Source: DATDAH01 sp036525535 (GTDB lineage Bacteria > Actinomycetota > Acidimicrobiia > Acidimicrobiales > DATDAH01). Taken from it: a stretch of DNA of 64,000 bases. Shown here piece after piece: positions 8,212 through 16,343 of this stretch. The stretch's first letter is position 1. The number at the start of each line of letters is the position of its first letter. The position numbers and the translations under genes were made by a program. The stretch lies in assembly GCA_036525535.1 (NCBI GenBank), contig DATDAH010000199.1, positions 1 to 64,000 on the forward strand, given 5' to 3'. The notes beneath the pieces are model-generated. The model had not been told where the DNA came from and searched no databases. It saw only the letters and a list, made by a program, of their open reading frames with translations.

Positions 8212-8928
8212 GTGACCACCGAACTGCTGTACCTGAGGGACGCGTACCTCCGGGCTTTCGAGGGCACGGTGGCCGAGGTCGACGGAAGCCGTCTCCGTCT
8301 CGACCGCACCGCGTTCTACCCCACCGGTGGTGGTCAGCCTCACGACACGGGCACCCTGTCCTGGCCGGGCGACCGCGCCGCTGTCACCGAGGTCACGAAG
8401 CAGGGCCCGGAGGCCTGGCACGCCCTCGACGGAGCGGTCCCCGACCTCGGCACGGTCGTGGCCGGCGAGGTCGACTGGGTGCGGCGCCACGACCTGATGC
8501 GGACCCACACCGCCCTGCACATCCTCTGCGGGGTCATCTGGAACGAGTGGGGCACGGCGGTCACCGGCGGCAACATGACGCCCCTGGCCGCCCGCATGGA
8601 CTTCGAGTTCGACCCCCTACCCGAGGGCTTCGGGAACCGCGTCGAGGAACTGGTCAACGCCGAGATCGCCGCCGACCGGCCGATCGAGGTGGCCTTCCTG
8701 CCCCGGGACACCGCCATCACCGACGAGGACCTGATCCGGACGAAGGTGAACATGATCCCCGAGTCGGTCACCGAGATCCGGGTGGTGGACATCGTGGGCC
8801 TGGACAAGCAGGCCGACGGCGGGACGCATGTGGCCTCGACGGGCGAGGTCGGGGGCATCCGGGTGGTCAAGACCGAGTCCAAGGGCAAGGCCAACAAGCG
8901 CATCCGCCTCGAGGTCGTCGATGGCTGA
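8212..8928 (+). CDS. alaX: Alanyl-tRNA editing protein, AlaX family
   Basis: This free-standing relative of the AlaRS editing domain, 238 residues, deacylates mischarged Ser/Gly-tRNA(Ala). The N-terminal half has FYPTGGGQ (about 35-42); the zinc motif HTALH has H99 and H103, and a second motif, DGGTH, ends at H206. In most family members the second motif starts with a Cys (CGGTH); here that position is D202, so zinc binding may differ. The GTG start has GAGGAGG about ten bases upstream. The gene overlaps the LarE gene by eight bases. Confidence 0.87.
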   Translation: MTTELLYLRDAYLRAFEGTVAEVDGSRLRLDRTAFYPTGGGQPHDTGTLSWPGDRAAVTEVTKQGPEAWHALDGAVPDLGTVVAGEVDWVRRHDLMRTHTALHILCGVIWNEWGTAVTGGNMTPLAARMDFEFDPLPEGFGNRVEELVNAEIAADRPIEVAFLPRDTAITDEDLIRTKVNMIPESVTEIRVVDIVGLDKQADGGTHVASTGEVGGIRVVKTESKGKANKRIRLEVVDG

Positions 8929-9751
8929 GGACGGCGCGACGGCCACCGTCGACCGCCTGCGCCGAGCCCTGGGCGGCCACGACCGCGCGGTCGTGGCCTT
9001 CAGCGGGGGGGTCGACTCCTCGCTGCTGGCCTACGTCGCCACCGAGACCCTCGGGGCCGATCGGGTCCTGTGCGCCACCGCCGTCTCCCCGTCTCTCGCC
9101 GCCGCCGAGCGGGCAGCCTGCCGGGACCTGGCCGCCGACTGGGGGCTGCGCTGGCAGGAGGTGCGGACCGAGGAGATGACCCGGGCCGCGTACCGGACCA
9201 ACGACGGTGACCGCTGCTTCTGGTGCAAGGACGCCCTGATGGACGCGCTCATGCCGCTGGCCGACGAGGTGGACGCCACGGTGCTGCTCGGGGTCAACGT
9301 GGACGATCTGGGCGACCACCGACCGGGCCAGGAGGCGGCCCGCCGACGGGGCGCTCGTTTCCCGCTGGTCGACGCCGGCCTGCGCAAGGACGAGATCCGC
9401 GCCGCCGCCCGGGACCTGGGCCTGGCCGTGTGGGACAAGCCCGCGGCCCCCTGCCTGGCGTCGCGGGTGCCCTACGGCACCGAGGTCTCGGTGGGCGTGC
9501 TCGGCCAGGTCGAACGGGCGGAGGCCGGCCTGCGGGCCCTCGGCCTGGGCGACCTGCGGGTCCGCCACTACGACGACCTGGCCCGCCTCGAGGTCCCGGT
9601 CGCCGCCCTCGAGGTCGTACTGGCCCGTCGCCCCGAGGTGGTGGCGGTGGTCCGGGCGGCCGGCTACCGGTACGTCACCCTCGACCTCGAGGGGTTGCGC
9701 TCGGGGAACCTGAACGCCGCCCTCGACCTCGGGGGTGAGGCGCTGGCGTGA
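8921..9751 (+). CDS. larE: LarE-type sulfur transferase
   Basis: This 276-residue PP-loop ATPase resembles LarE, which donates its own cysteine sulfur to build the nickel-pincer cofactor of lactate racemase. SGGVDSS lies at 28-34, DRCFWCK at about 97-103 and PCLASRVPYG at about 177-186, where C178 corresponds by motif to the sacrificial cysteine of Lactobacillus LarE. The C-terminal YVTLDLEGLRSGNLN motif is also family-typical. larA, larB and larC are not in the window, so the real acceptor may be a different sulfur-containing cofactor or LarA may be elsewhere. The ATG overlaps the alaX stop by eight bases. Confidence 0.9.
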   Translation: MAEDGATATVDRLRRALGGHDRAVVAFSGGVDSSLLAYVATETLGADRVLCATAVSPSLAAAERAACRDLAADWGLRWQEVRTEEMTRAAYRTNDGDRCFWCKDALMDALMPLADEVDATVLLGVNVDDLGDHRPGQEAARRRGARFPLVDAGLRKDEIRAAARDLGLAVWDKPAAPCLASRVPYGTEVSVGVLGQVERAEAGLRALGLGDLRVRHYDDLARLEVPVAALEVVLARRPEVVAVVRAAGYRYVTLDLEGLRSGNLNAALDLGGEALA

Positions 9752-10395
9752 GGCGCCTCCTGGTCACAGTCGGCGTGCTCGTGGCCTTCCTGCTGCTCTA
9801 TCTCGTTCTCGACGTGGTGGCCAAGGGCTTCGTCGAGGGTCGGGTGGAGGACGAGTTCGTGAACGGCGACCGCGTCGACGTGGAGGACGCCACGTTCGTC
9901 ATCGATTCCTTCCCCTTCCTCGGCCGTCTCGGTGCCTACGGCGAGGTCAGCGCCACCCTCGAGCTGCAAGGGGTGCGCGAGCGGGGCGTGACCGTCGACC
10001 AGTTCCGGCTCGAGGTGGACGGTCTGGTCTTCGACCGGGTGTCGGCCTTCAACGGCCAGGTCGAGGTGACCGACATCGACGAGGCGACCACCTCCATCTC
10101 CCTCAGCGAGAGCACCATCGCCGCGCTCGTGGGCGTGTCGGTGGACATCGCCGCCGACGGCACGGTCACGGCGGGTGGCGTCACGGTGCAGGCCACCATG
10201 ACCGGCGACGACCTCGTGCTCGAGGGCGGCGGCAGCGGACCGGTGGTCGTTCCGCTGCGCCTCGGACGCTTCGTGCCCTGCGCCCCGACCGTCGAGGTCG
10301 CCGACCAGCTCGTCACCCTGACCTGTGTCACCGACACCCTGCCGCCGATCGTCAACCGTGTCATCGGCGACGCCTCGGCCCGGGCGCGGGGCTGA
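9748..10395 (+). CDS. LmeA-like lipid-binding protein (DUF2993)
   Basis: This 215-residue protein has one N-terminal membrane segment or uncleaved signal (residues 3-25), followed by a beta-rich extracytoplasmic domain that fits DUF2993/LmeA. LmeA is a cell-envelope phospholipid-binding protein that supports mannan elongation in mycobacteria. The GTG start overlaps the LarE stop (GTGA). It ends one base before the convergent DUF427 gene. The family assignment rests on overall pattern rather than on a catalytic motif. Confidence 0.7.
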   Translation: MRRLLVTVGVLVAFLLLYLVLDVVAKGFVEGRVEDEFVNGDRVDVEDATFVIDSFPFLGRLGAYGEVSATLELQGVRERGVTVDQFRLEVDGLVFDRVSAFNGQVEVTDIDEATTSISLSESTIAALVGVSVDIAADGTVTAGGVTVQATMTGDDLVLEGGGSGPVVVPLRLGRFVPCAPTVEVADQLVTLTCVTDTLPPIVNRVIGDASARARG

Positions 10396-10396
10396 A

Positions 10397-10897
10397 CTAC
10401 CAGTGACCCGTGCCGGGGGCGCCCTTGAAGGGGCCGACCACCGCGGAGGTGATCCAGCCACCGTAGAAGTCGCCGTCGTTGCTCTCGACCCGCTCGTCGT
10501 CGACGAAGCAGCCGTCCATGGCTCGCGGGTAGAAGGCCAGGTGGTCGGCGATGGCGGCGAAGGCCGGGTTCGGGGCCGGGTAGGACCAGGCCGCGTCGCG
10601 GGCGACCCGGTCGCCCACGGTCACCGTCCAGTAGTCGGCGTGGCCCTTCCACTCACAGAAGCTGTGCTTGTCCGTGCGCTCGAGGTGCTCCCGAGCCACG
10701 TCCTCGGGCGGGAGGTAGAAGGCAGGCGGCTGGCTCGTCTCGAGGACCCGGAGCGCCCGGGTGGTGTCGGCGATCACCACCCCGCCGAGCTCGACTCGGA
10801 CGCGGCGGTCGGTGGGCTCGACCCGAGGGGGTCGGGGGTAGTCCCAGACCGACTCCTGGCCGGGGCCGGGCGGGATGCGGGTGGGGCGGAGGGCCAT
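10397..10897 (-). CDS. DUF427 domain protein
   Basis: This is a 166-residue protein. The core reads RVRVELGGVVIADT, then FYLPPEDV, FCEWKGHADYW and a closing GGWITSAVVGPFKG, all matching the small DUF427 beta-barrel family common in actinobacteria. Its biochemical role is unknown. The ATG at 10897 is preferred because upstream codons run antisense to the divergent neighbour. The two genes share a promoter region of only about 30 bases. Confidence 0.85.
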   Translation of the reverse strand: MALRPTRIPPGPGQESVWDYPRPPRVEPTDRRVRVELGGVVIADTTRALRVLETSQPPAFYLPPEDVAREHLERTDKHSFCEWKGHADYWTVTVGDRVARDAAWSYPAPNPAFAAIADHLAFYPRAMDGCFVDDERVESNDGDFYGGWITSAVVGPFKGAPGTGHW

Positions 10898-10927
10898 GCC
10901 CGACAGGATGGCGCCGTGGAGGAGGAC

Positions 10928-11392
10928 ATGGACCGCGCCCTGGCCGAGAAGGCGGCCGCGCTCGCCGACGCCATCGACGCCGCGGTGACCCCGTGGCTGA
11001 TCGGCGCCGTCCGGCGGGTCGCCGCTTCCCAACGCCTGCCCGGTGGGGACCGTTTCGTCCTGGCCGCCGAGACGGCGGCCAGGCAGGCCAAGGCCGAGGT
11101 CATGCCCCGGATCCGGGACCTGCTGACCACCGACATCGACGCGCAGACGACCACTCCGCTGGCCGTCCTCCGGGAGGGGACGGGGCCGGCGACAGCCGTC
11201 CTGGCGGCGTTCGGCGCCCGACCGGTCGAGCGAGACGAGTTCGCGGTACGAGCCTTCCCGGATGACGTCTACGCCTTGGCTCCGGCCGCCTTCGAGGACG
11301 TCGCGCCGGAGCTGCGGGACCCGGGGATCGAGTGGGGGGCGGCCAAGGCCTTCGTCCATCTCCGCCGCCGCCGAGCCGAAGGCGTCGTCTAG
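10928..11392 (+). CDS. Conserved-looking protein of unknown function
   Basis: This 154-residue soluble protein has an Ala-rich helical N-terminal half, a central run of Asp/Thr and a basic C-terminus ending RRRRAEGVV. I do not recognise the family. The ATG at 10928 is preferred over a GTG twelve bases earlier because GGAGG ends five bases before it. The stop codon shares the four bases CTAG (11389-11392) with the stop of the convergent DUF2017 gene, so neither gene leaves room for a terminator. Confidence 0.6.
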   Translation: MDRALAEKAAALADAIDAAVTPWLIGAVRRVAASQRLPGGDRFVLAAETAARQAKAEVMPRIRDLLTTDIDAQTTTPLAVLREGTGPATAVLAAFGARPVERDEFAVRAFPDDVYALAPAAFEDVAPELRDPGIEWGAAKAFVHLRRRRAEGVV

Positions 11393-11904
11393 TCGGCCTC
11401 GGGGTCGGGCAGGGAGCCGGTGAGGGCGCCGACGGTGGCTTCGAGGAGCCAGCCGAGGTACTCGTAGGCGGCCTGGGCCGGCGCCTCGGGATCGTCGGGG
11501 TCGATGGGGCCGAGGTCGTCTTCGGAGACGTCGAGGCGGGTGCCCAGGACCAGGCGAAGGTCGTTGAAGGTCCGCAGCCAGGTACCGAGCTGCTCCTCGT
11601 CGAGCGACGGGAGCACGATCGTGGACTCGATCTCGTCGATGTTGGCCAACCGCCGGGCCAGGAGGTCGTCGTGGACCATGGCCTGGTACTCGGCCTCGAG
11701 GTCGTCGCGGCCGGCGTAGGCGGTGGGGAAGAGGCGGCGGACCCCGGACTCGTCGGTGATCTCGCTCCCGCCCTCCAGCTTCAGCAGCGTCCGGAGCTGG
11801 GCCAGCAGGGACTTCAGCAGGATCTGCTCGGGCTCGCTCAGGCGGATGGTGAAGGTCCCGTCCCGTTCCCGCCGGATCGGCCCGCCTCCGAAGCCGAACA
11901 CCAT
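11389..11904 (-). CDS. DUF2017 family protein linked to ClpS
   Basis: This 171-residue protein starts [16 protein letters not shown] and is rich in Asp/Glu and Leu. It matches the actinobacterial DUF2017 family, which regularly sits beside clpS (as at Rv1331-Rv1332 in M. tuberculosis). Function is unknown; the linkage suggests a role in protein turnover. The ATG overlaps the clpS stop (ATGA), so it is translationally coupled to the adaptor. Confidence 0.85.
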   Translation of the reverse strand: MVFGFGGGPIRRERDGTFTIRLSEPEQILLKSLLAQLRTLLKLEGGSEITDESGVRRLFPTAYAGRDDLEAEYQAMVHDDLLARRLANIDEIESTIVLPSLDEEQLGTWLRTFNDLRLVLGTRLDVSEDDLGPIDPDDPEAPAQAAYEYLGWLLEATVGALTGSLPDPEAD

Positions 11905-12200
11905 CAGGTTGCGTCCTCCTGCTGCATCGTGGCCCAGAGGCCGTGCTCGTGGAGGCGGAACACGTCCAGCTCGGCCTTCTCCCGGGTCCCGTTCGAGACC
12001 ACGGCCCGCCCCTTCTCGTGCACGTCCAGCATCAGGCTGGTGGCCTTCTCCAGCGAGTAGCCGAACAGCTTCTGGAACACGTAGGTCACATACGACATCA
12101 GGTTGATGGGGTCGTTCCACACGAGGACGATCCAGGGGCGGTCGGGGTCGACGACGTCGTCGACGTCGGGGACGTCGACCTCGGCCGGGGTGGTGCTCAC
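11904..12200 (-). CDS. clpS: ATP-dependent Clp protease adaptor ClpS
   Basis: This 98-residue adaptor delivers N-degron substrates to the ClpA/ClpC unfoldase. After an acidic N-terminal tail, [16 protein letters not shown] contains the conserved ND pair (29-30), and HEKGRAVV supplies H61 of the N-degron pocket. The GTG at 12200 overlaps the ctaA stop (GTGA). A further-upstream start would add a non-conserved proline-rich stretch that lies antisense to nothing useful and inside ctaA. It is coupled to the DUF2017 gene downstream. Confidence 0.95.
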   Translation of the reverse strand: MSTTPAEVDVPDVDDVVDPDRPWIVLVWNDPINLMSYVTYVFQKLFGYSLEKATSLMLDVHEKGRAVVSNGTREKAELDVFRLHEHGLWATMQQEDAT

Positions 12201-13093
12201 GCCGGCACCGGTTCGGCCGTCGAGGCGGGGGCGACCGGTGCGGGGTCGACCGTCCAGAGAGAGAGGTGGAGCTGGAGCACGGTGATCCACACCAGGGTGG
12301 CGCCGAGGACGTGGAGGGCGACCAGCCCCTCGGGCACACCGTTGAAGTACTGGAGGTAGCCGATGGTGATCTGGGCGGCGACGGCGGCGAGCACGGGCCA
12401 GCCCCGACGGGTTCGGAGCATGAGGCCGAGAAGCAGGGCGGTGAGCAGCCAGGCGAAGGCGCCGTGCACGCGGGCCACCTCACGGATGGCGAAGGGGAGG
12501 CGTTCGACATCGGGGTCGCCGCCGTGCGGCCCTGTCCCGGTGACCATCGTCCCGACGAAGATGACGATGGCGGTCACGGTCACGGTGGCCCAGCCCAACC
12601 AGAGCGTCGTCGGCGTCACGTCCGGTCGCCGGACGCCGACGTCGGGCTCGCCGGCGCGGTGGTGCAGGATCACGGCGTCGGCCACCAGGGCCATCGAGAG
12701 CAGGAAGTGGGCCATCACCGCAGGCGGCGTCAGCTCCAGCAGGACGGTGACCCCGCCCAGCACGATCTGGGCCACGACGCCGGCCACCAGGCCCCAGGAA
12801 AGCAACGTGAGGTCCCGCCGGCGGGGCGTCCGCCGCAACGAGCCGAGCACGGCGGCGGCCACCGCGACCGACACCAGGCCGGTGATCATGCGGTTGACGA
12901 ACTCGATGATCTCCGGTGTCTCCCGGAACTCCGAGACGATCTGGGCGCCGTCGCAGGTGGGCCAGTCCGGACAACCCAGCCCCGATCCGGTGAGGCGGAC
13001 CGCGGCGCCGGTGACCACGATGAACACCAGGGCCACGAGGGCCAGGGCCGTCACCCGGCGGTACGCCGCAGGGGTCAGTTCGAGCCGCGTCAC
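12197..13093 (-). CDS. ctaA: Heme A synthase (COX15/CtaA family)
   Basis: This 298-residue, roughly eight-helix membrane enzyme oxidises heme O to heme A. The first helix is followed by [19 protein letters not shown], the hallmark loop of the family; later motifs include [24 protein letters not shown] and [11 protein letters not shown] with the heme-facing histidines. The GTG at 13093 is chosen; an upstream in-frame ATG would add a basic stretch. It diverges from ctaB, and together they supply heme A to the oxidase at 17-22 kb. Confidence 0.9.
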   Translation of the reverse strand: MTRLELTPAAYRRVTALALVALVFIVVTGAAVRLTGSGLGCPDWPTCDGAQIVSEFRETPEIIEFVNRMITGLVSVAVAAAVLGSLRRTPRRRDLTLLSWGLVAGVVAQIVLGGVTVLLELTPPAVMAHFLLSMALVADAVILHHRAGEPDVGVRRPDVTPTTLWLGWATVTVTAIVIFVGTMVTGTGPHGGDPDVERLPFAIREVARVHGAFAWLLTALLLGLMLRTRRGWPVLAAVAAQITIGYLQYFNGVPEGLVALHVLGATLVWITVLQLHLSLWTVDPAPVAPASTAEPVPA

Positions 13094-13171
13094 CCGCCAA
13101 AGGCTAGGGACGCGTCGCAGCGTCCTCCGCATTGGGGACCGGGGGAAGTTGCCCCGTAGAGTCGGGCTCGC

Positions 13172-14059
13172 ATGGCGGTCACGACCCTCACGTCGACGCG
13201 GTCCCGGCTCGGGGCCTATGTCGCCCTCACCAAGCCGAGGATCATCGAGCTCCTGCTCGTGACGACGGTGCCGGTCATGTTCGTGGCCGAGCAGGGCGTT
13301 CCTCCCCTGGGCCTGGTCCTGGTCACCGTCCTGGGCGGCTCCCTGGCCGCCGGCGGGGCCAACGCCATCAACATGGTCGTCGATCGCGACATCGACGCGC
13401 TCATGGAGCGGACCCGCAACCGCCCGCTGGTCACCGGTGAGCTGACACCGCGGGCGGCCCTCACCTTCGCCCTGGGCCTCGAGGTCGCCGCCTTCGCCCT
13501 GCTGTGGTGGCAGGTCAACCTGCTGAGCGCGGTGCTCGCCGTCTCGGCCTGCCTGTTCTACGTGTTCGTGTACACGCTCTGGCTGAAGCGGACCTCCCGC
13601 CAGAACATCGTCATCGGGGGCGCCGCTGGGGCCGTGCCCACCCTGATCGGCTGGACCGCGGTGACCGGCCAGCTGGCCTGGGCCCCCGTGGTGCTCTTCG
13701 CGGTCATCTTCTTCTGGACCCCACCCCACTTCTGGGCGCTGGCCATCCGCTACCGCGAGGACTACTCGGCGGCCTCGGTCCCCATGCTGCCCTCGGTCGC
13801 CGACGACGCCACCGTGGGCCGCCAGATCGTGGCCTACACGGTGATCGTCTGGGCCCTCACCCTGCTGTTCATCCCGGTCGCCGACATGGGCCTGCTCTAC
13901 TCGGCCGCCGCCGTCGTGCTGGGGGCCGTGTTCACGGTCCAGAGCGTCCGCCTGCGGGACGATCCCACGCCGGAGCGGGCCATGGCCCTGTTCCACTGGT
14001 CCATCACCTATGTGAGCGTCCTCTTCGGGGTGATGGCGGTGGATGCGTTGCTGTCGTGA
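13172..14059 (+). CDS. ctaB: Protoheme IX farnesyltransferase (heme O synthase)
   Basis: This 295-residue UbiA-family prenyltransferase has multiple membrane helices and transfers farnesyl to heme B. The first Asp-rich motif is NAINMVVDRDID followed by RTRNRPLV; the second region is YREDYSAASVPMLP. Both are diagnostic of CtaB. It is the first gene of the plus-strand oxidase locus, and its product feeds CtaA, encoded divergently. Confidence 0.96.
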   Translation: MAVTTLTSTRSRLGAYVALTKPRIIELLLVTTVPVMFVAEQGVPPLGLVLVTVLGGSLAAGGANAINMVVDRDIDALMERTRNRPLVTGELTPRAALTFALGLEVAAFALLWWQVNLLSAVLAVSACLFYVFVYTLWLKRTSRQNIVIGGAAGAVPTLIGWTAVTGQLAWAPVVLFAVIFFWTPPHFWALAIRYREDYSAASVPMLPSVADDATVGRQIVAYTVIVWALTLLFIPVADMGLLYSAAAVVLGAVFTVQSVRLRDDPTPERAMALFHWSITYVSVLFGVMAVDALLS

Positions 14060-14102
14060 TTCCCTCCGCTCCGGACCCCCTGTGTAAAGTCCCGAACCGG
14101 CC

Positions 14103-15722
14103 ATGACCGTGACCGAGACCCCATCGTCCGCGCCCCCCGAGACGACCTCCGACCGCGATCCGGCCGACGACGGCACTCACCGCGAGCTGCGGGGGCTGCC
14201 TGCGGTCCTCGGCACAGGCGACCACAAGACCGTCGGCCGCGTGTGGATCGGCGCGTCGGGACTCTTCCTGCTGCTCATCGCCGTGGCCGGGGTCCTGCTG
14301 AGCGTCGAGCGGATCACGGTCGACGAGCTCGAGGTCCTCGGCAACGACCACGTCCTGCAGTTCTTCTCGCTCTACCGCGTCGGCATCACGTTCCTGGTCG
14401 TCCTGCCCCTCTTCATCGGCTTGGCCACTGCGATCGTGCCCCTGCAGGTCGGCGCGTCGACCATCGCCTTCCCCCGGGCCGCGGCCGCCGCGCTCTGGAC
14501 GTGGGGCGGCGGCGCCGTCCTCCTACTGCTCAGCTACGCCATCGACGGCGGGGTCGCCGCCACGGAGAGCCTCGAGCCCGACGCCATCGCCCTCGGCCTG
14601 TTGGGCCTCGGCCTGGTCATTGCCGGCCTGCTCCTGGCCTCGGTCTGCGTGGTCACCACCGTCATCGCCCTACGCCCGCGACACATGTCACTGCTGCAGG
14701 TGCCGCCCTTCGCCTGGTCGATGCTGGTGGCGGGGGTGGTGTGGCTGCTCTCCCTGCCGGTCCTGATGGGCGGGCTCCTCCTGGCCTACCTGGACCTGCG
14801 CTACGGCCAGGTCCTCTTCGGCCAGCCCGCGGAGCTCTTCTCCCGCCTCGAGTGGGCTTTCGCCCAGCCGCAGGTCTACGCCATGGCCATCCCCGTCCTC
14901 GGCGTGGTGGCCGAGATCGTGCCCGTCTCCGCCGCCGCGGTCCAGCGTCACCGCGGGACCGTCTGGGCCGGCATCGGCGGCTTCGGCATCCTGGCCTTCG
15001 GGGCGTGGGCCCAGCCCCGCTACTACCCGGATCTGCTCACCGAGGCGCTCTACATAGGCATGGCCTTCGCCATCGGCCTGCCCGTCCTGCTCGTGTTCGG
15101 CGGCATGGCCGACAGCGCCCGTCACAACCGGCCCAAGCTGCATCCCGCGTTCCTCCTGTCGATGCTCGGCCTGTTGCTGCTGCTGGTTGCGGTCGGGGCC
15201 GGGGCCGCCGCCGTCGTCGAGCCCTTCCACCTCCTGGGCACCACCTGGGTGGTCGGGCAGATGAACTTCGTCTTCACCGCCTCGCTCGTGGCCGCCGTCG
15301 CCGCCATCTGCTGGTGGGCCCCCAAGATCTGGGGCCGGCACGTCCCCTCCGTCCTGGCCATCGCCGCCGGGCTCCTGGTCGCCGGTGGTGGGGTCGTGCT
15401 CGCCGCCGCCGAATGCGTCGCCGGCATGCTCGACGAGCCGGCCAACTCCTTCGAGGGCTTCGACCCTCGCGACGGCGTCGACACCTTCAACCTGATCGCC
15501 GCCATCGGTTCGATCGTGCTCGCGGTGGGTGCGCTCGTCGCCGTCCTCGCCCTGCTGCGGGTGATCGCCGGTCGCCGCCCCGCCGCCGACGCCGCCGATC
15601 CCTGGGGCGGCCAGACCCTCGAGTGGTCGGCTCCTTCCCCCCCGCCGACGGGCAACTTCCCCGAGCCCGTGCCCGAGGTGACGTCGGCCACGCCGCTGGT
15701 CGCCGCCGAGGACGAGGCGTAG
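14103..15722 (+). CDS. Cytochrome oxidase subunit I-like protein lacking all metal ligands
   Basis: This 539-residue polytopic membrane protein is clearly related to the CtaD at 18312-20327. Shared landmarks include GDHKTVGR (VDHKRIGI), VPLQVGASTIAFPR (LPLQIGARDVAFPR), VVAEIVPV (IVSEVIPV), WWAPKIWG (WWPKIFG) and the tail DPWGGQTLEWSAPSPPP (DPWDARSLEWMLPSPTP). At every heme/copper position the His is gone: R92 for the helix II heme a ligand, Q255 in QPQVY for HPEVY, Q304-P305 for HH, and Q386/N388 in GQMNF for AHFHY. The Tyr equivalent to the crosslinked Tyr (Y259) remains. It should be unable to bind heme or CuB. A structural, regulatory or assembly role is inferred. It lies between ctaB and a subunit III-like gene. 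Confidence 0.85.
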   Translation: MTVTETPSSAPPETTSDRDPADDGTHRELRGLPAVLGTGDHKTVGRVWIGASGLFLLLIAVAGVLLSVERITVDELEVLGNDHVLQFFSLYRVGITFLVVLPLFIGLATAIVPLQVGASTIAFPRAAAAALWTWGGGAVLLLLSYAIDGGVAATESLEPDAIALGLLGLGLVIAGLLLASVCVVTTVIALRPRHMSLLQVPPFAWSMLVAGVVWLLSLPVLMGGLLLAYLDLRYGQVLFGQPAELFSRLEWAFAQPQVYAMAIPVLGVVAEIVPVSAAAVQRHRGTVWAGIGGFGILAFGAWAQPRYYPDLLTEALYIGMAFAIGLPVLLVFGGMADSARHNRPKLHPAFLLSMLGLLLLLVAVGAGAAAVVEPFHLLGTTWVVGQMNFVFTASLVAAVAAICWWAPKIWGRHVPSVLAIAAGLLVAGGGVVLAAAECVAGMLDEPANSFEGFDPRDGVDTFNLIAAIGSIVLAVGALVAVLALLRVIAGRRPAADAADPWGGQTLEWSAPSPPPTGNFPEPVPEVTSATPLVAAEDEA

Positions 15723-16337
15723 ATGGCCACCACTGCTGAGCCCGCCGGGCCCGAGCCGATGTACCCCGCGCTCGCCTCCCCGCCCGCCCCCGCCCGCCCC
15801 CGCGTGCTGCTGGTGGCCACGGTGCTGGGGTCCTCAGCCGTGGTCATGGCCTTCGCTGCCCTCATCGGGGCCTATGTCGCCCTCCGGGCCGGCACCGACG
15901 GGGCCTGGCTGCCGGAGGGCGTGGTCATCCCGCTCTCGCCGCCCAACATGGGTGCGGTCACCCTCCTGATGTCGGCGATCGCCCTGCAGTGGGCCCGCTA
16001 CTCGATCGCCAACGACGACCGGCCCAACGCCTACGTGGCCCTCGGCCTGACCCTGGTCCTCGGCCTGGCCTACGTCAACTCGGCGGTCTACCTGTTCACC
16101 CAGATGGGGGCGGCGATCGGCCGCAGCATCCCCGAGCTGATGCTCTACGTCATCGGCGGCTTCCACATCGCCACCATCATCGCCGCGATGGTGTTCGTGG
16201 CCCTGATGGCGTTCCGCACCCTCGGGGGCCAGTACTCCGGGCGGGACAGCGAAGGCATCGCCGCCGCCGCCATCTTCTGGAACGCCTCGGTCGCGATCTA
16301 CATCGTGATCTGGTACGCCGTCTACGTGACCAAGTAG
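15723..16337 (+). CDS. Divergent cytochrome oxidase subunit III-like membrane protein
   Basis: This 204-residue protein has about five to six hydrophobic segments and begins directly after the preceding stop. Its general plan follows CtaE (20320-20931): a proline-rich N-terminus, then helices, with GGFHIATII matching the GFHGVHVTV position and FWNASVAIYIVIWYAVYV matching YWHFVDIIWIVIF. The conserved second His of the first motif and the WHFVD residues of the second are missing. Together with the ligand-free subunit I-like protein it looks like a duplicated, degenerated I/III pair kept under selection. Confidence 0.7.
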   Translation: MATTAEPAGPEPMYPALASPPAPARPRVLLVATVLGSSAVVMAFAALIGAYVALRAGTDGAWLPEGVVIPLSPPNMGAVTLLMSAIALQWARYSIANDDRPNAYVALGLTLVLGLAYVNSAVYLFTQMGAAIGRSIPELMLYVIGGFHIATIIAAMVFVALMAFRTLGGQYSGRDSEGIAAAAIFWNASVAIYIVIWYAVYVTK

Positions 16338-16343
16338 GAGCTC

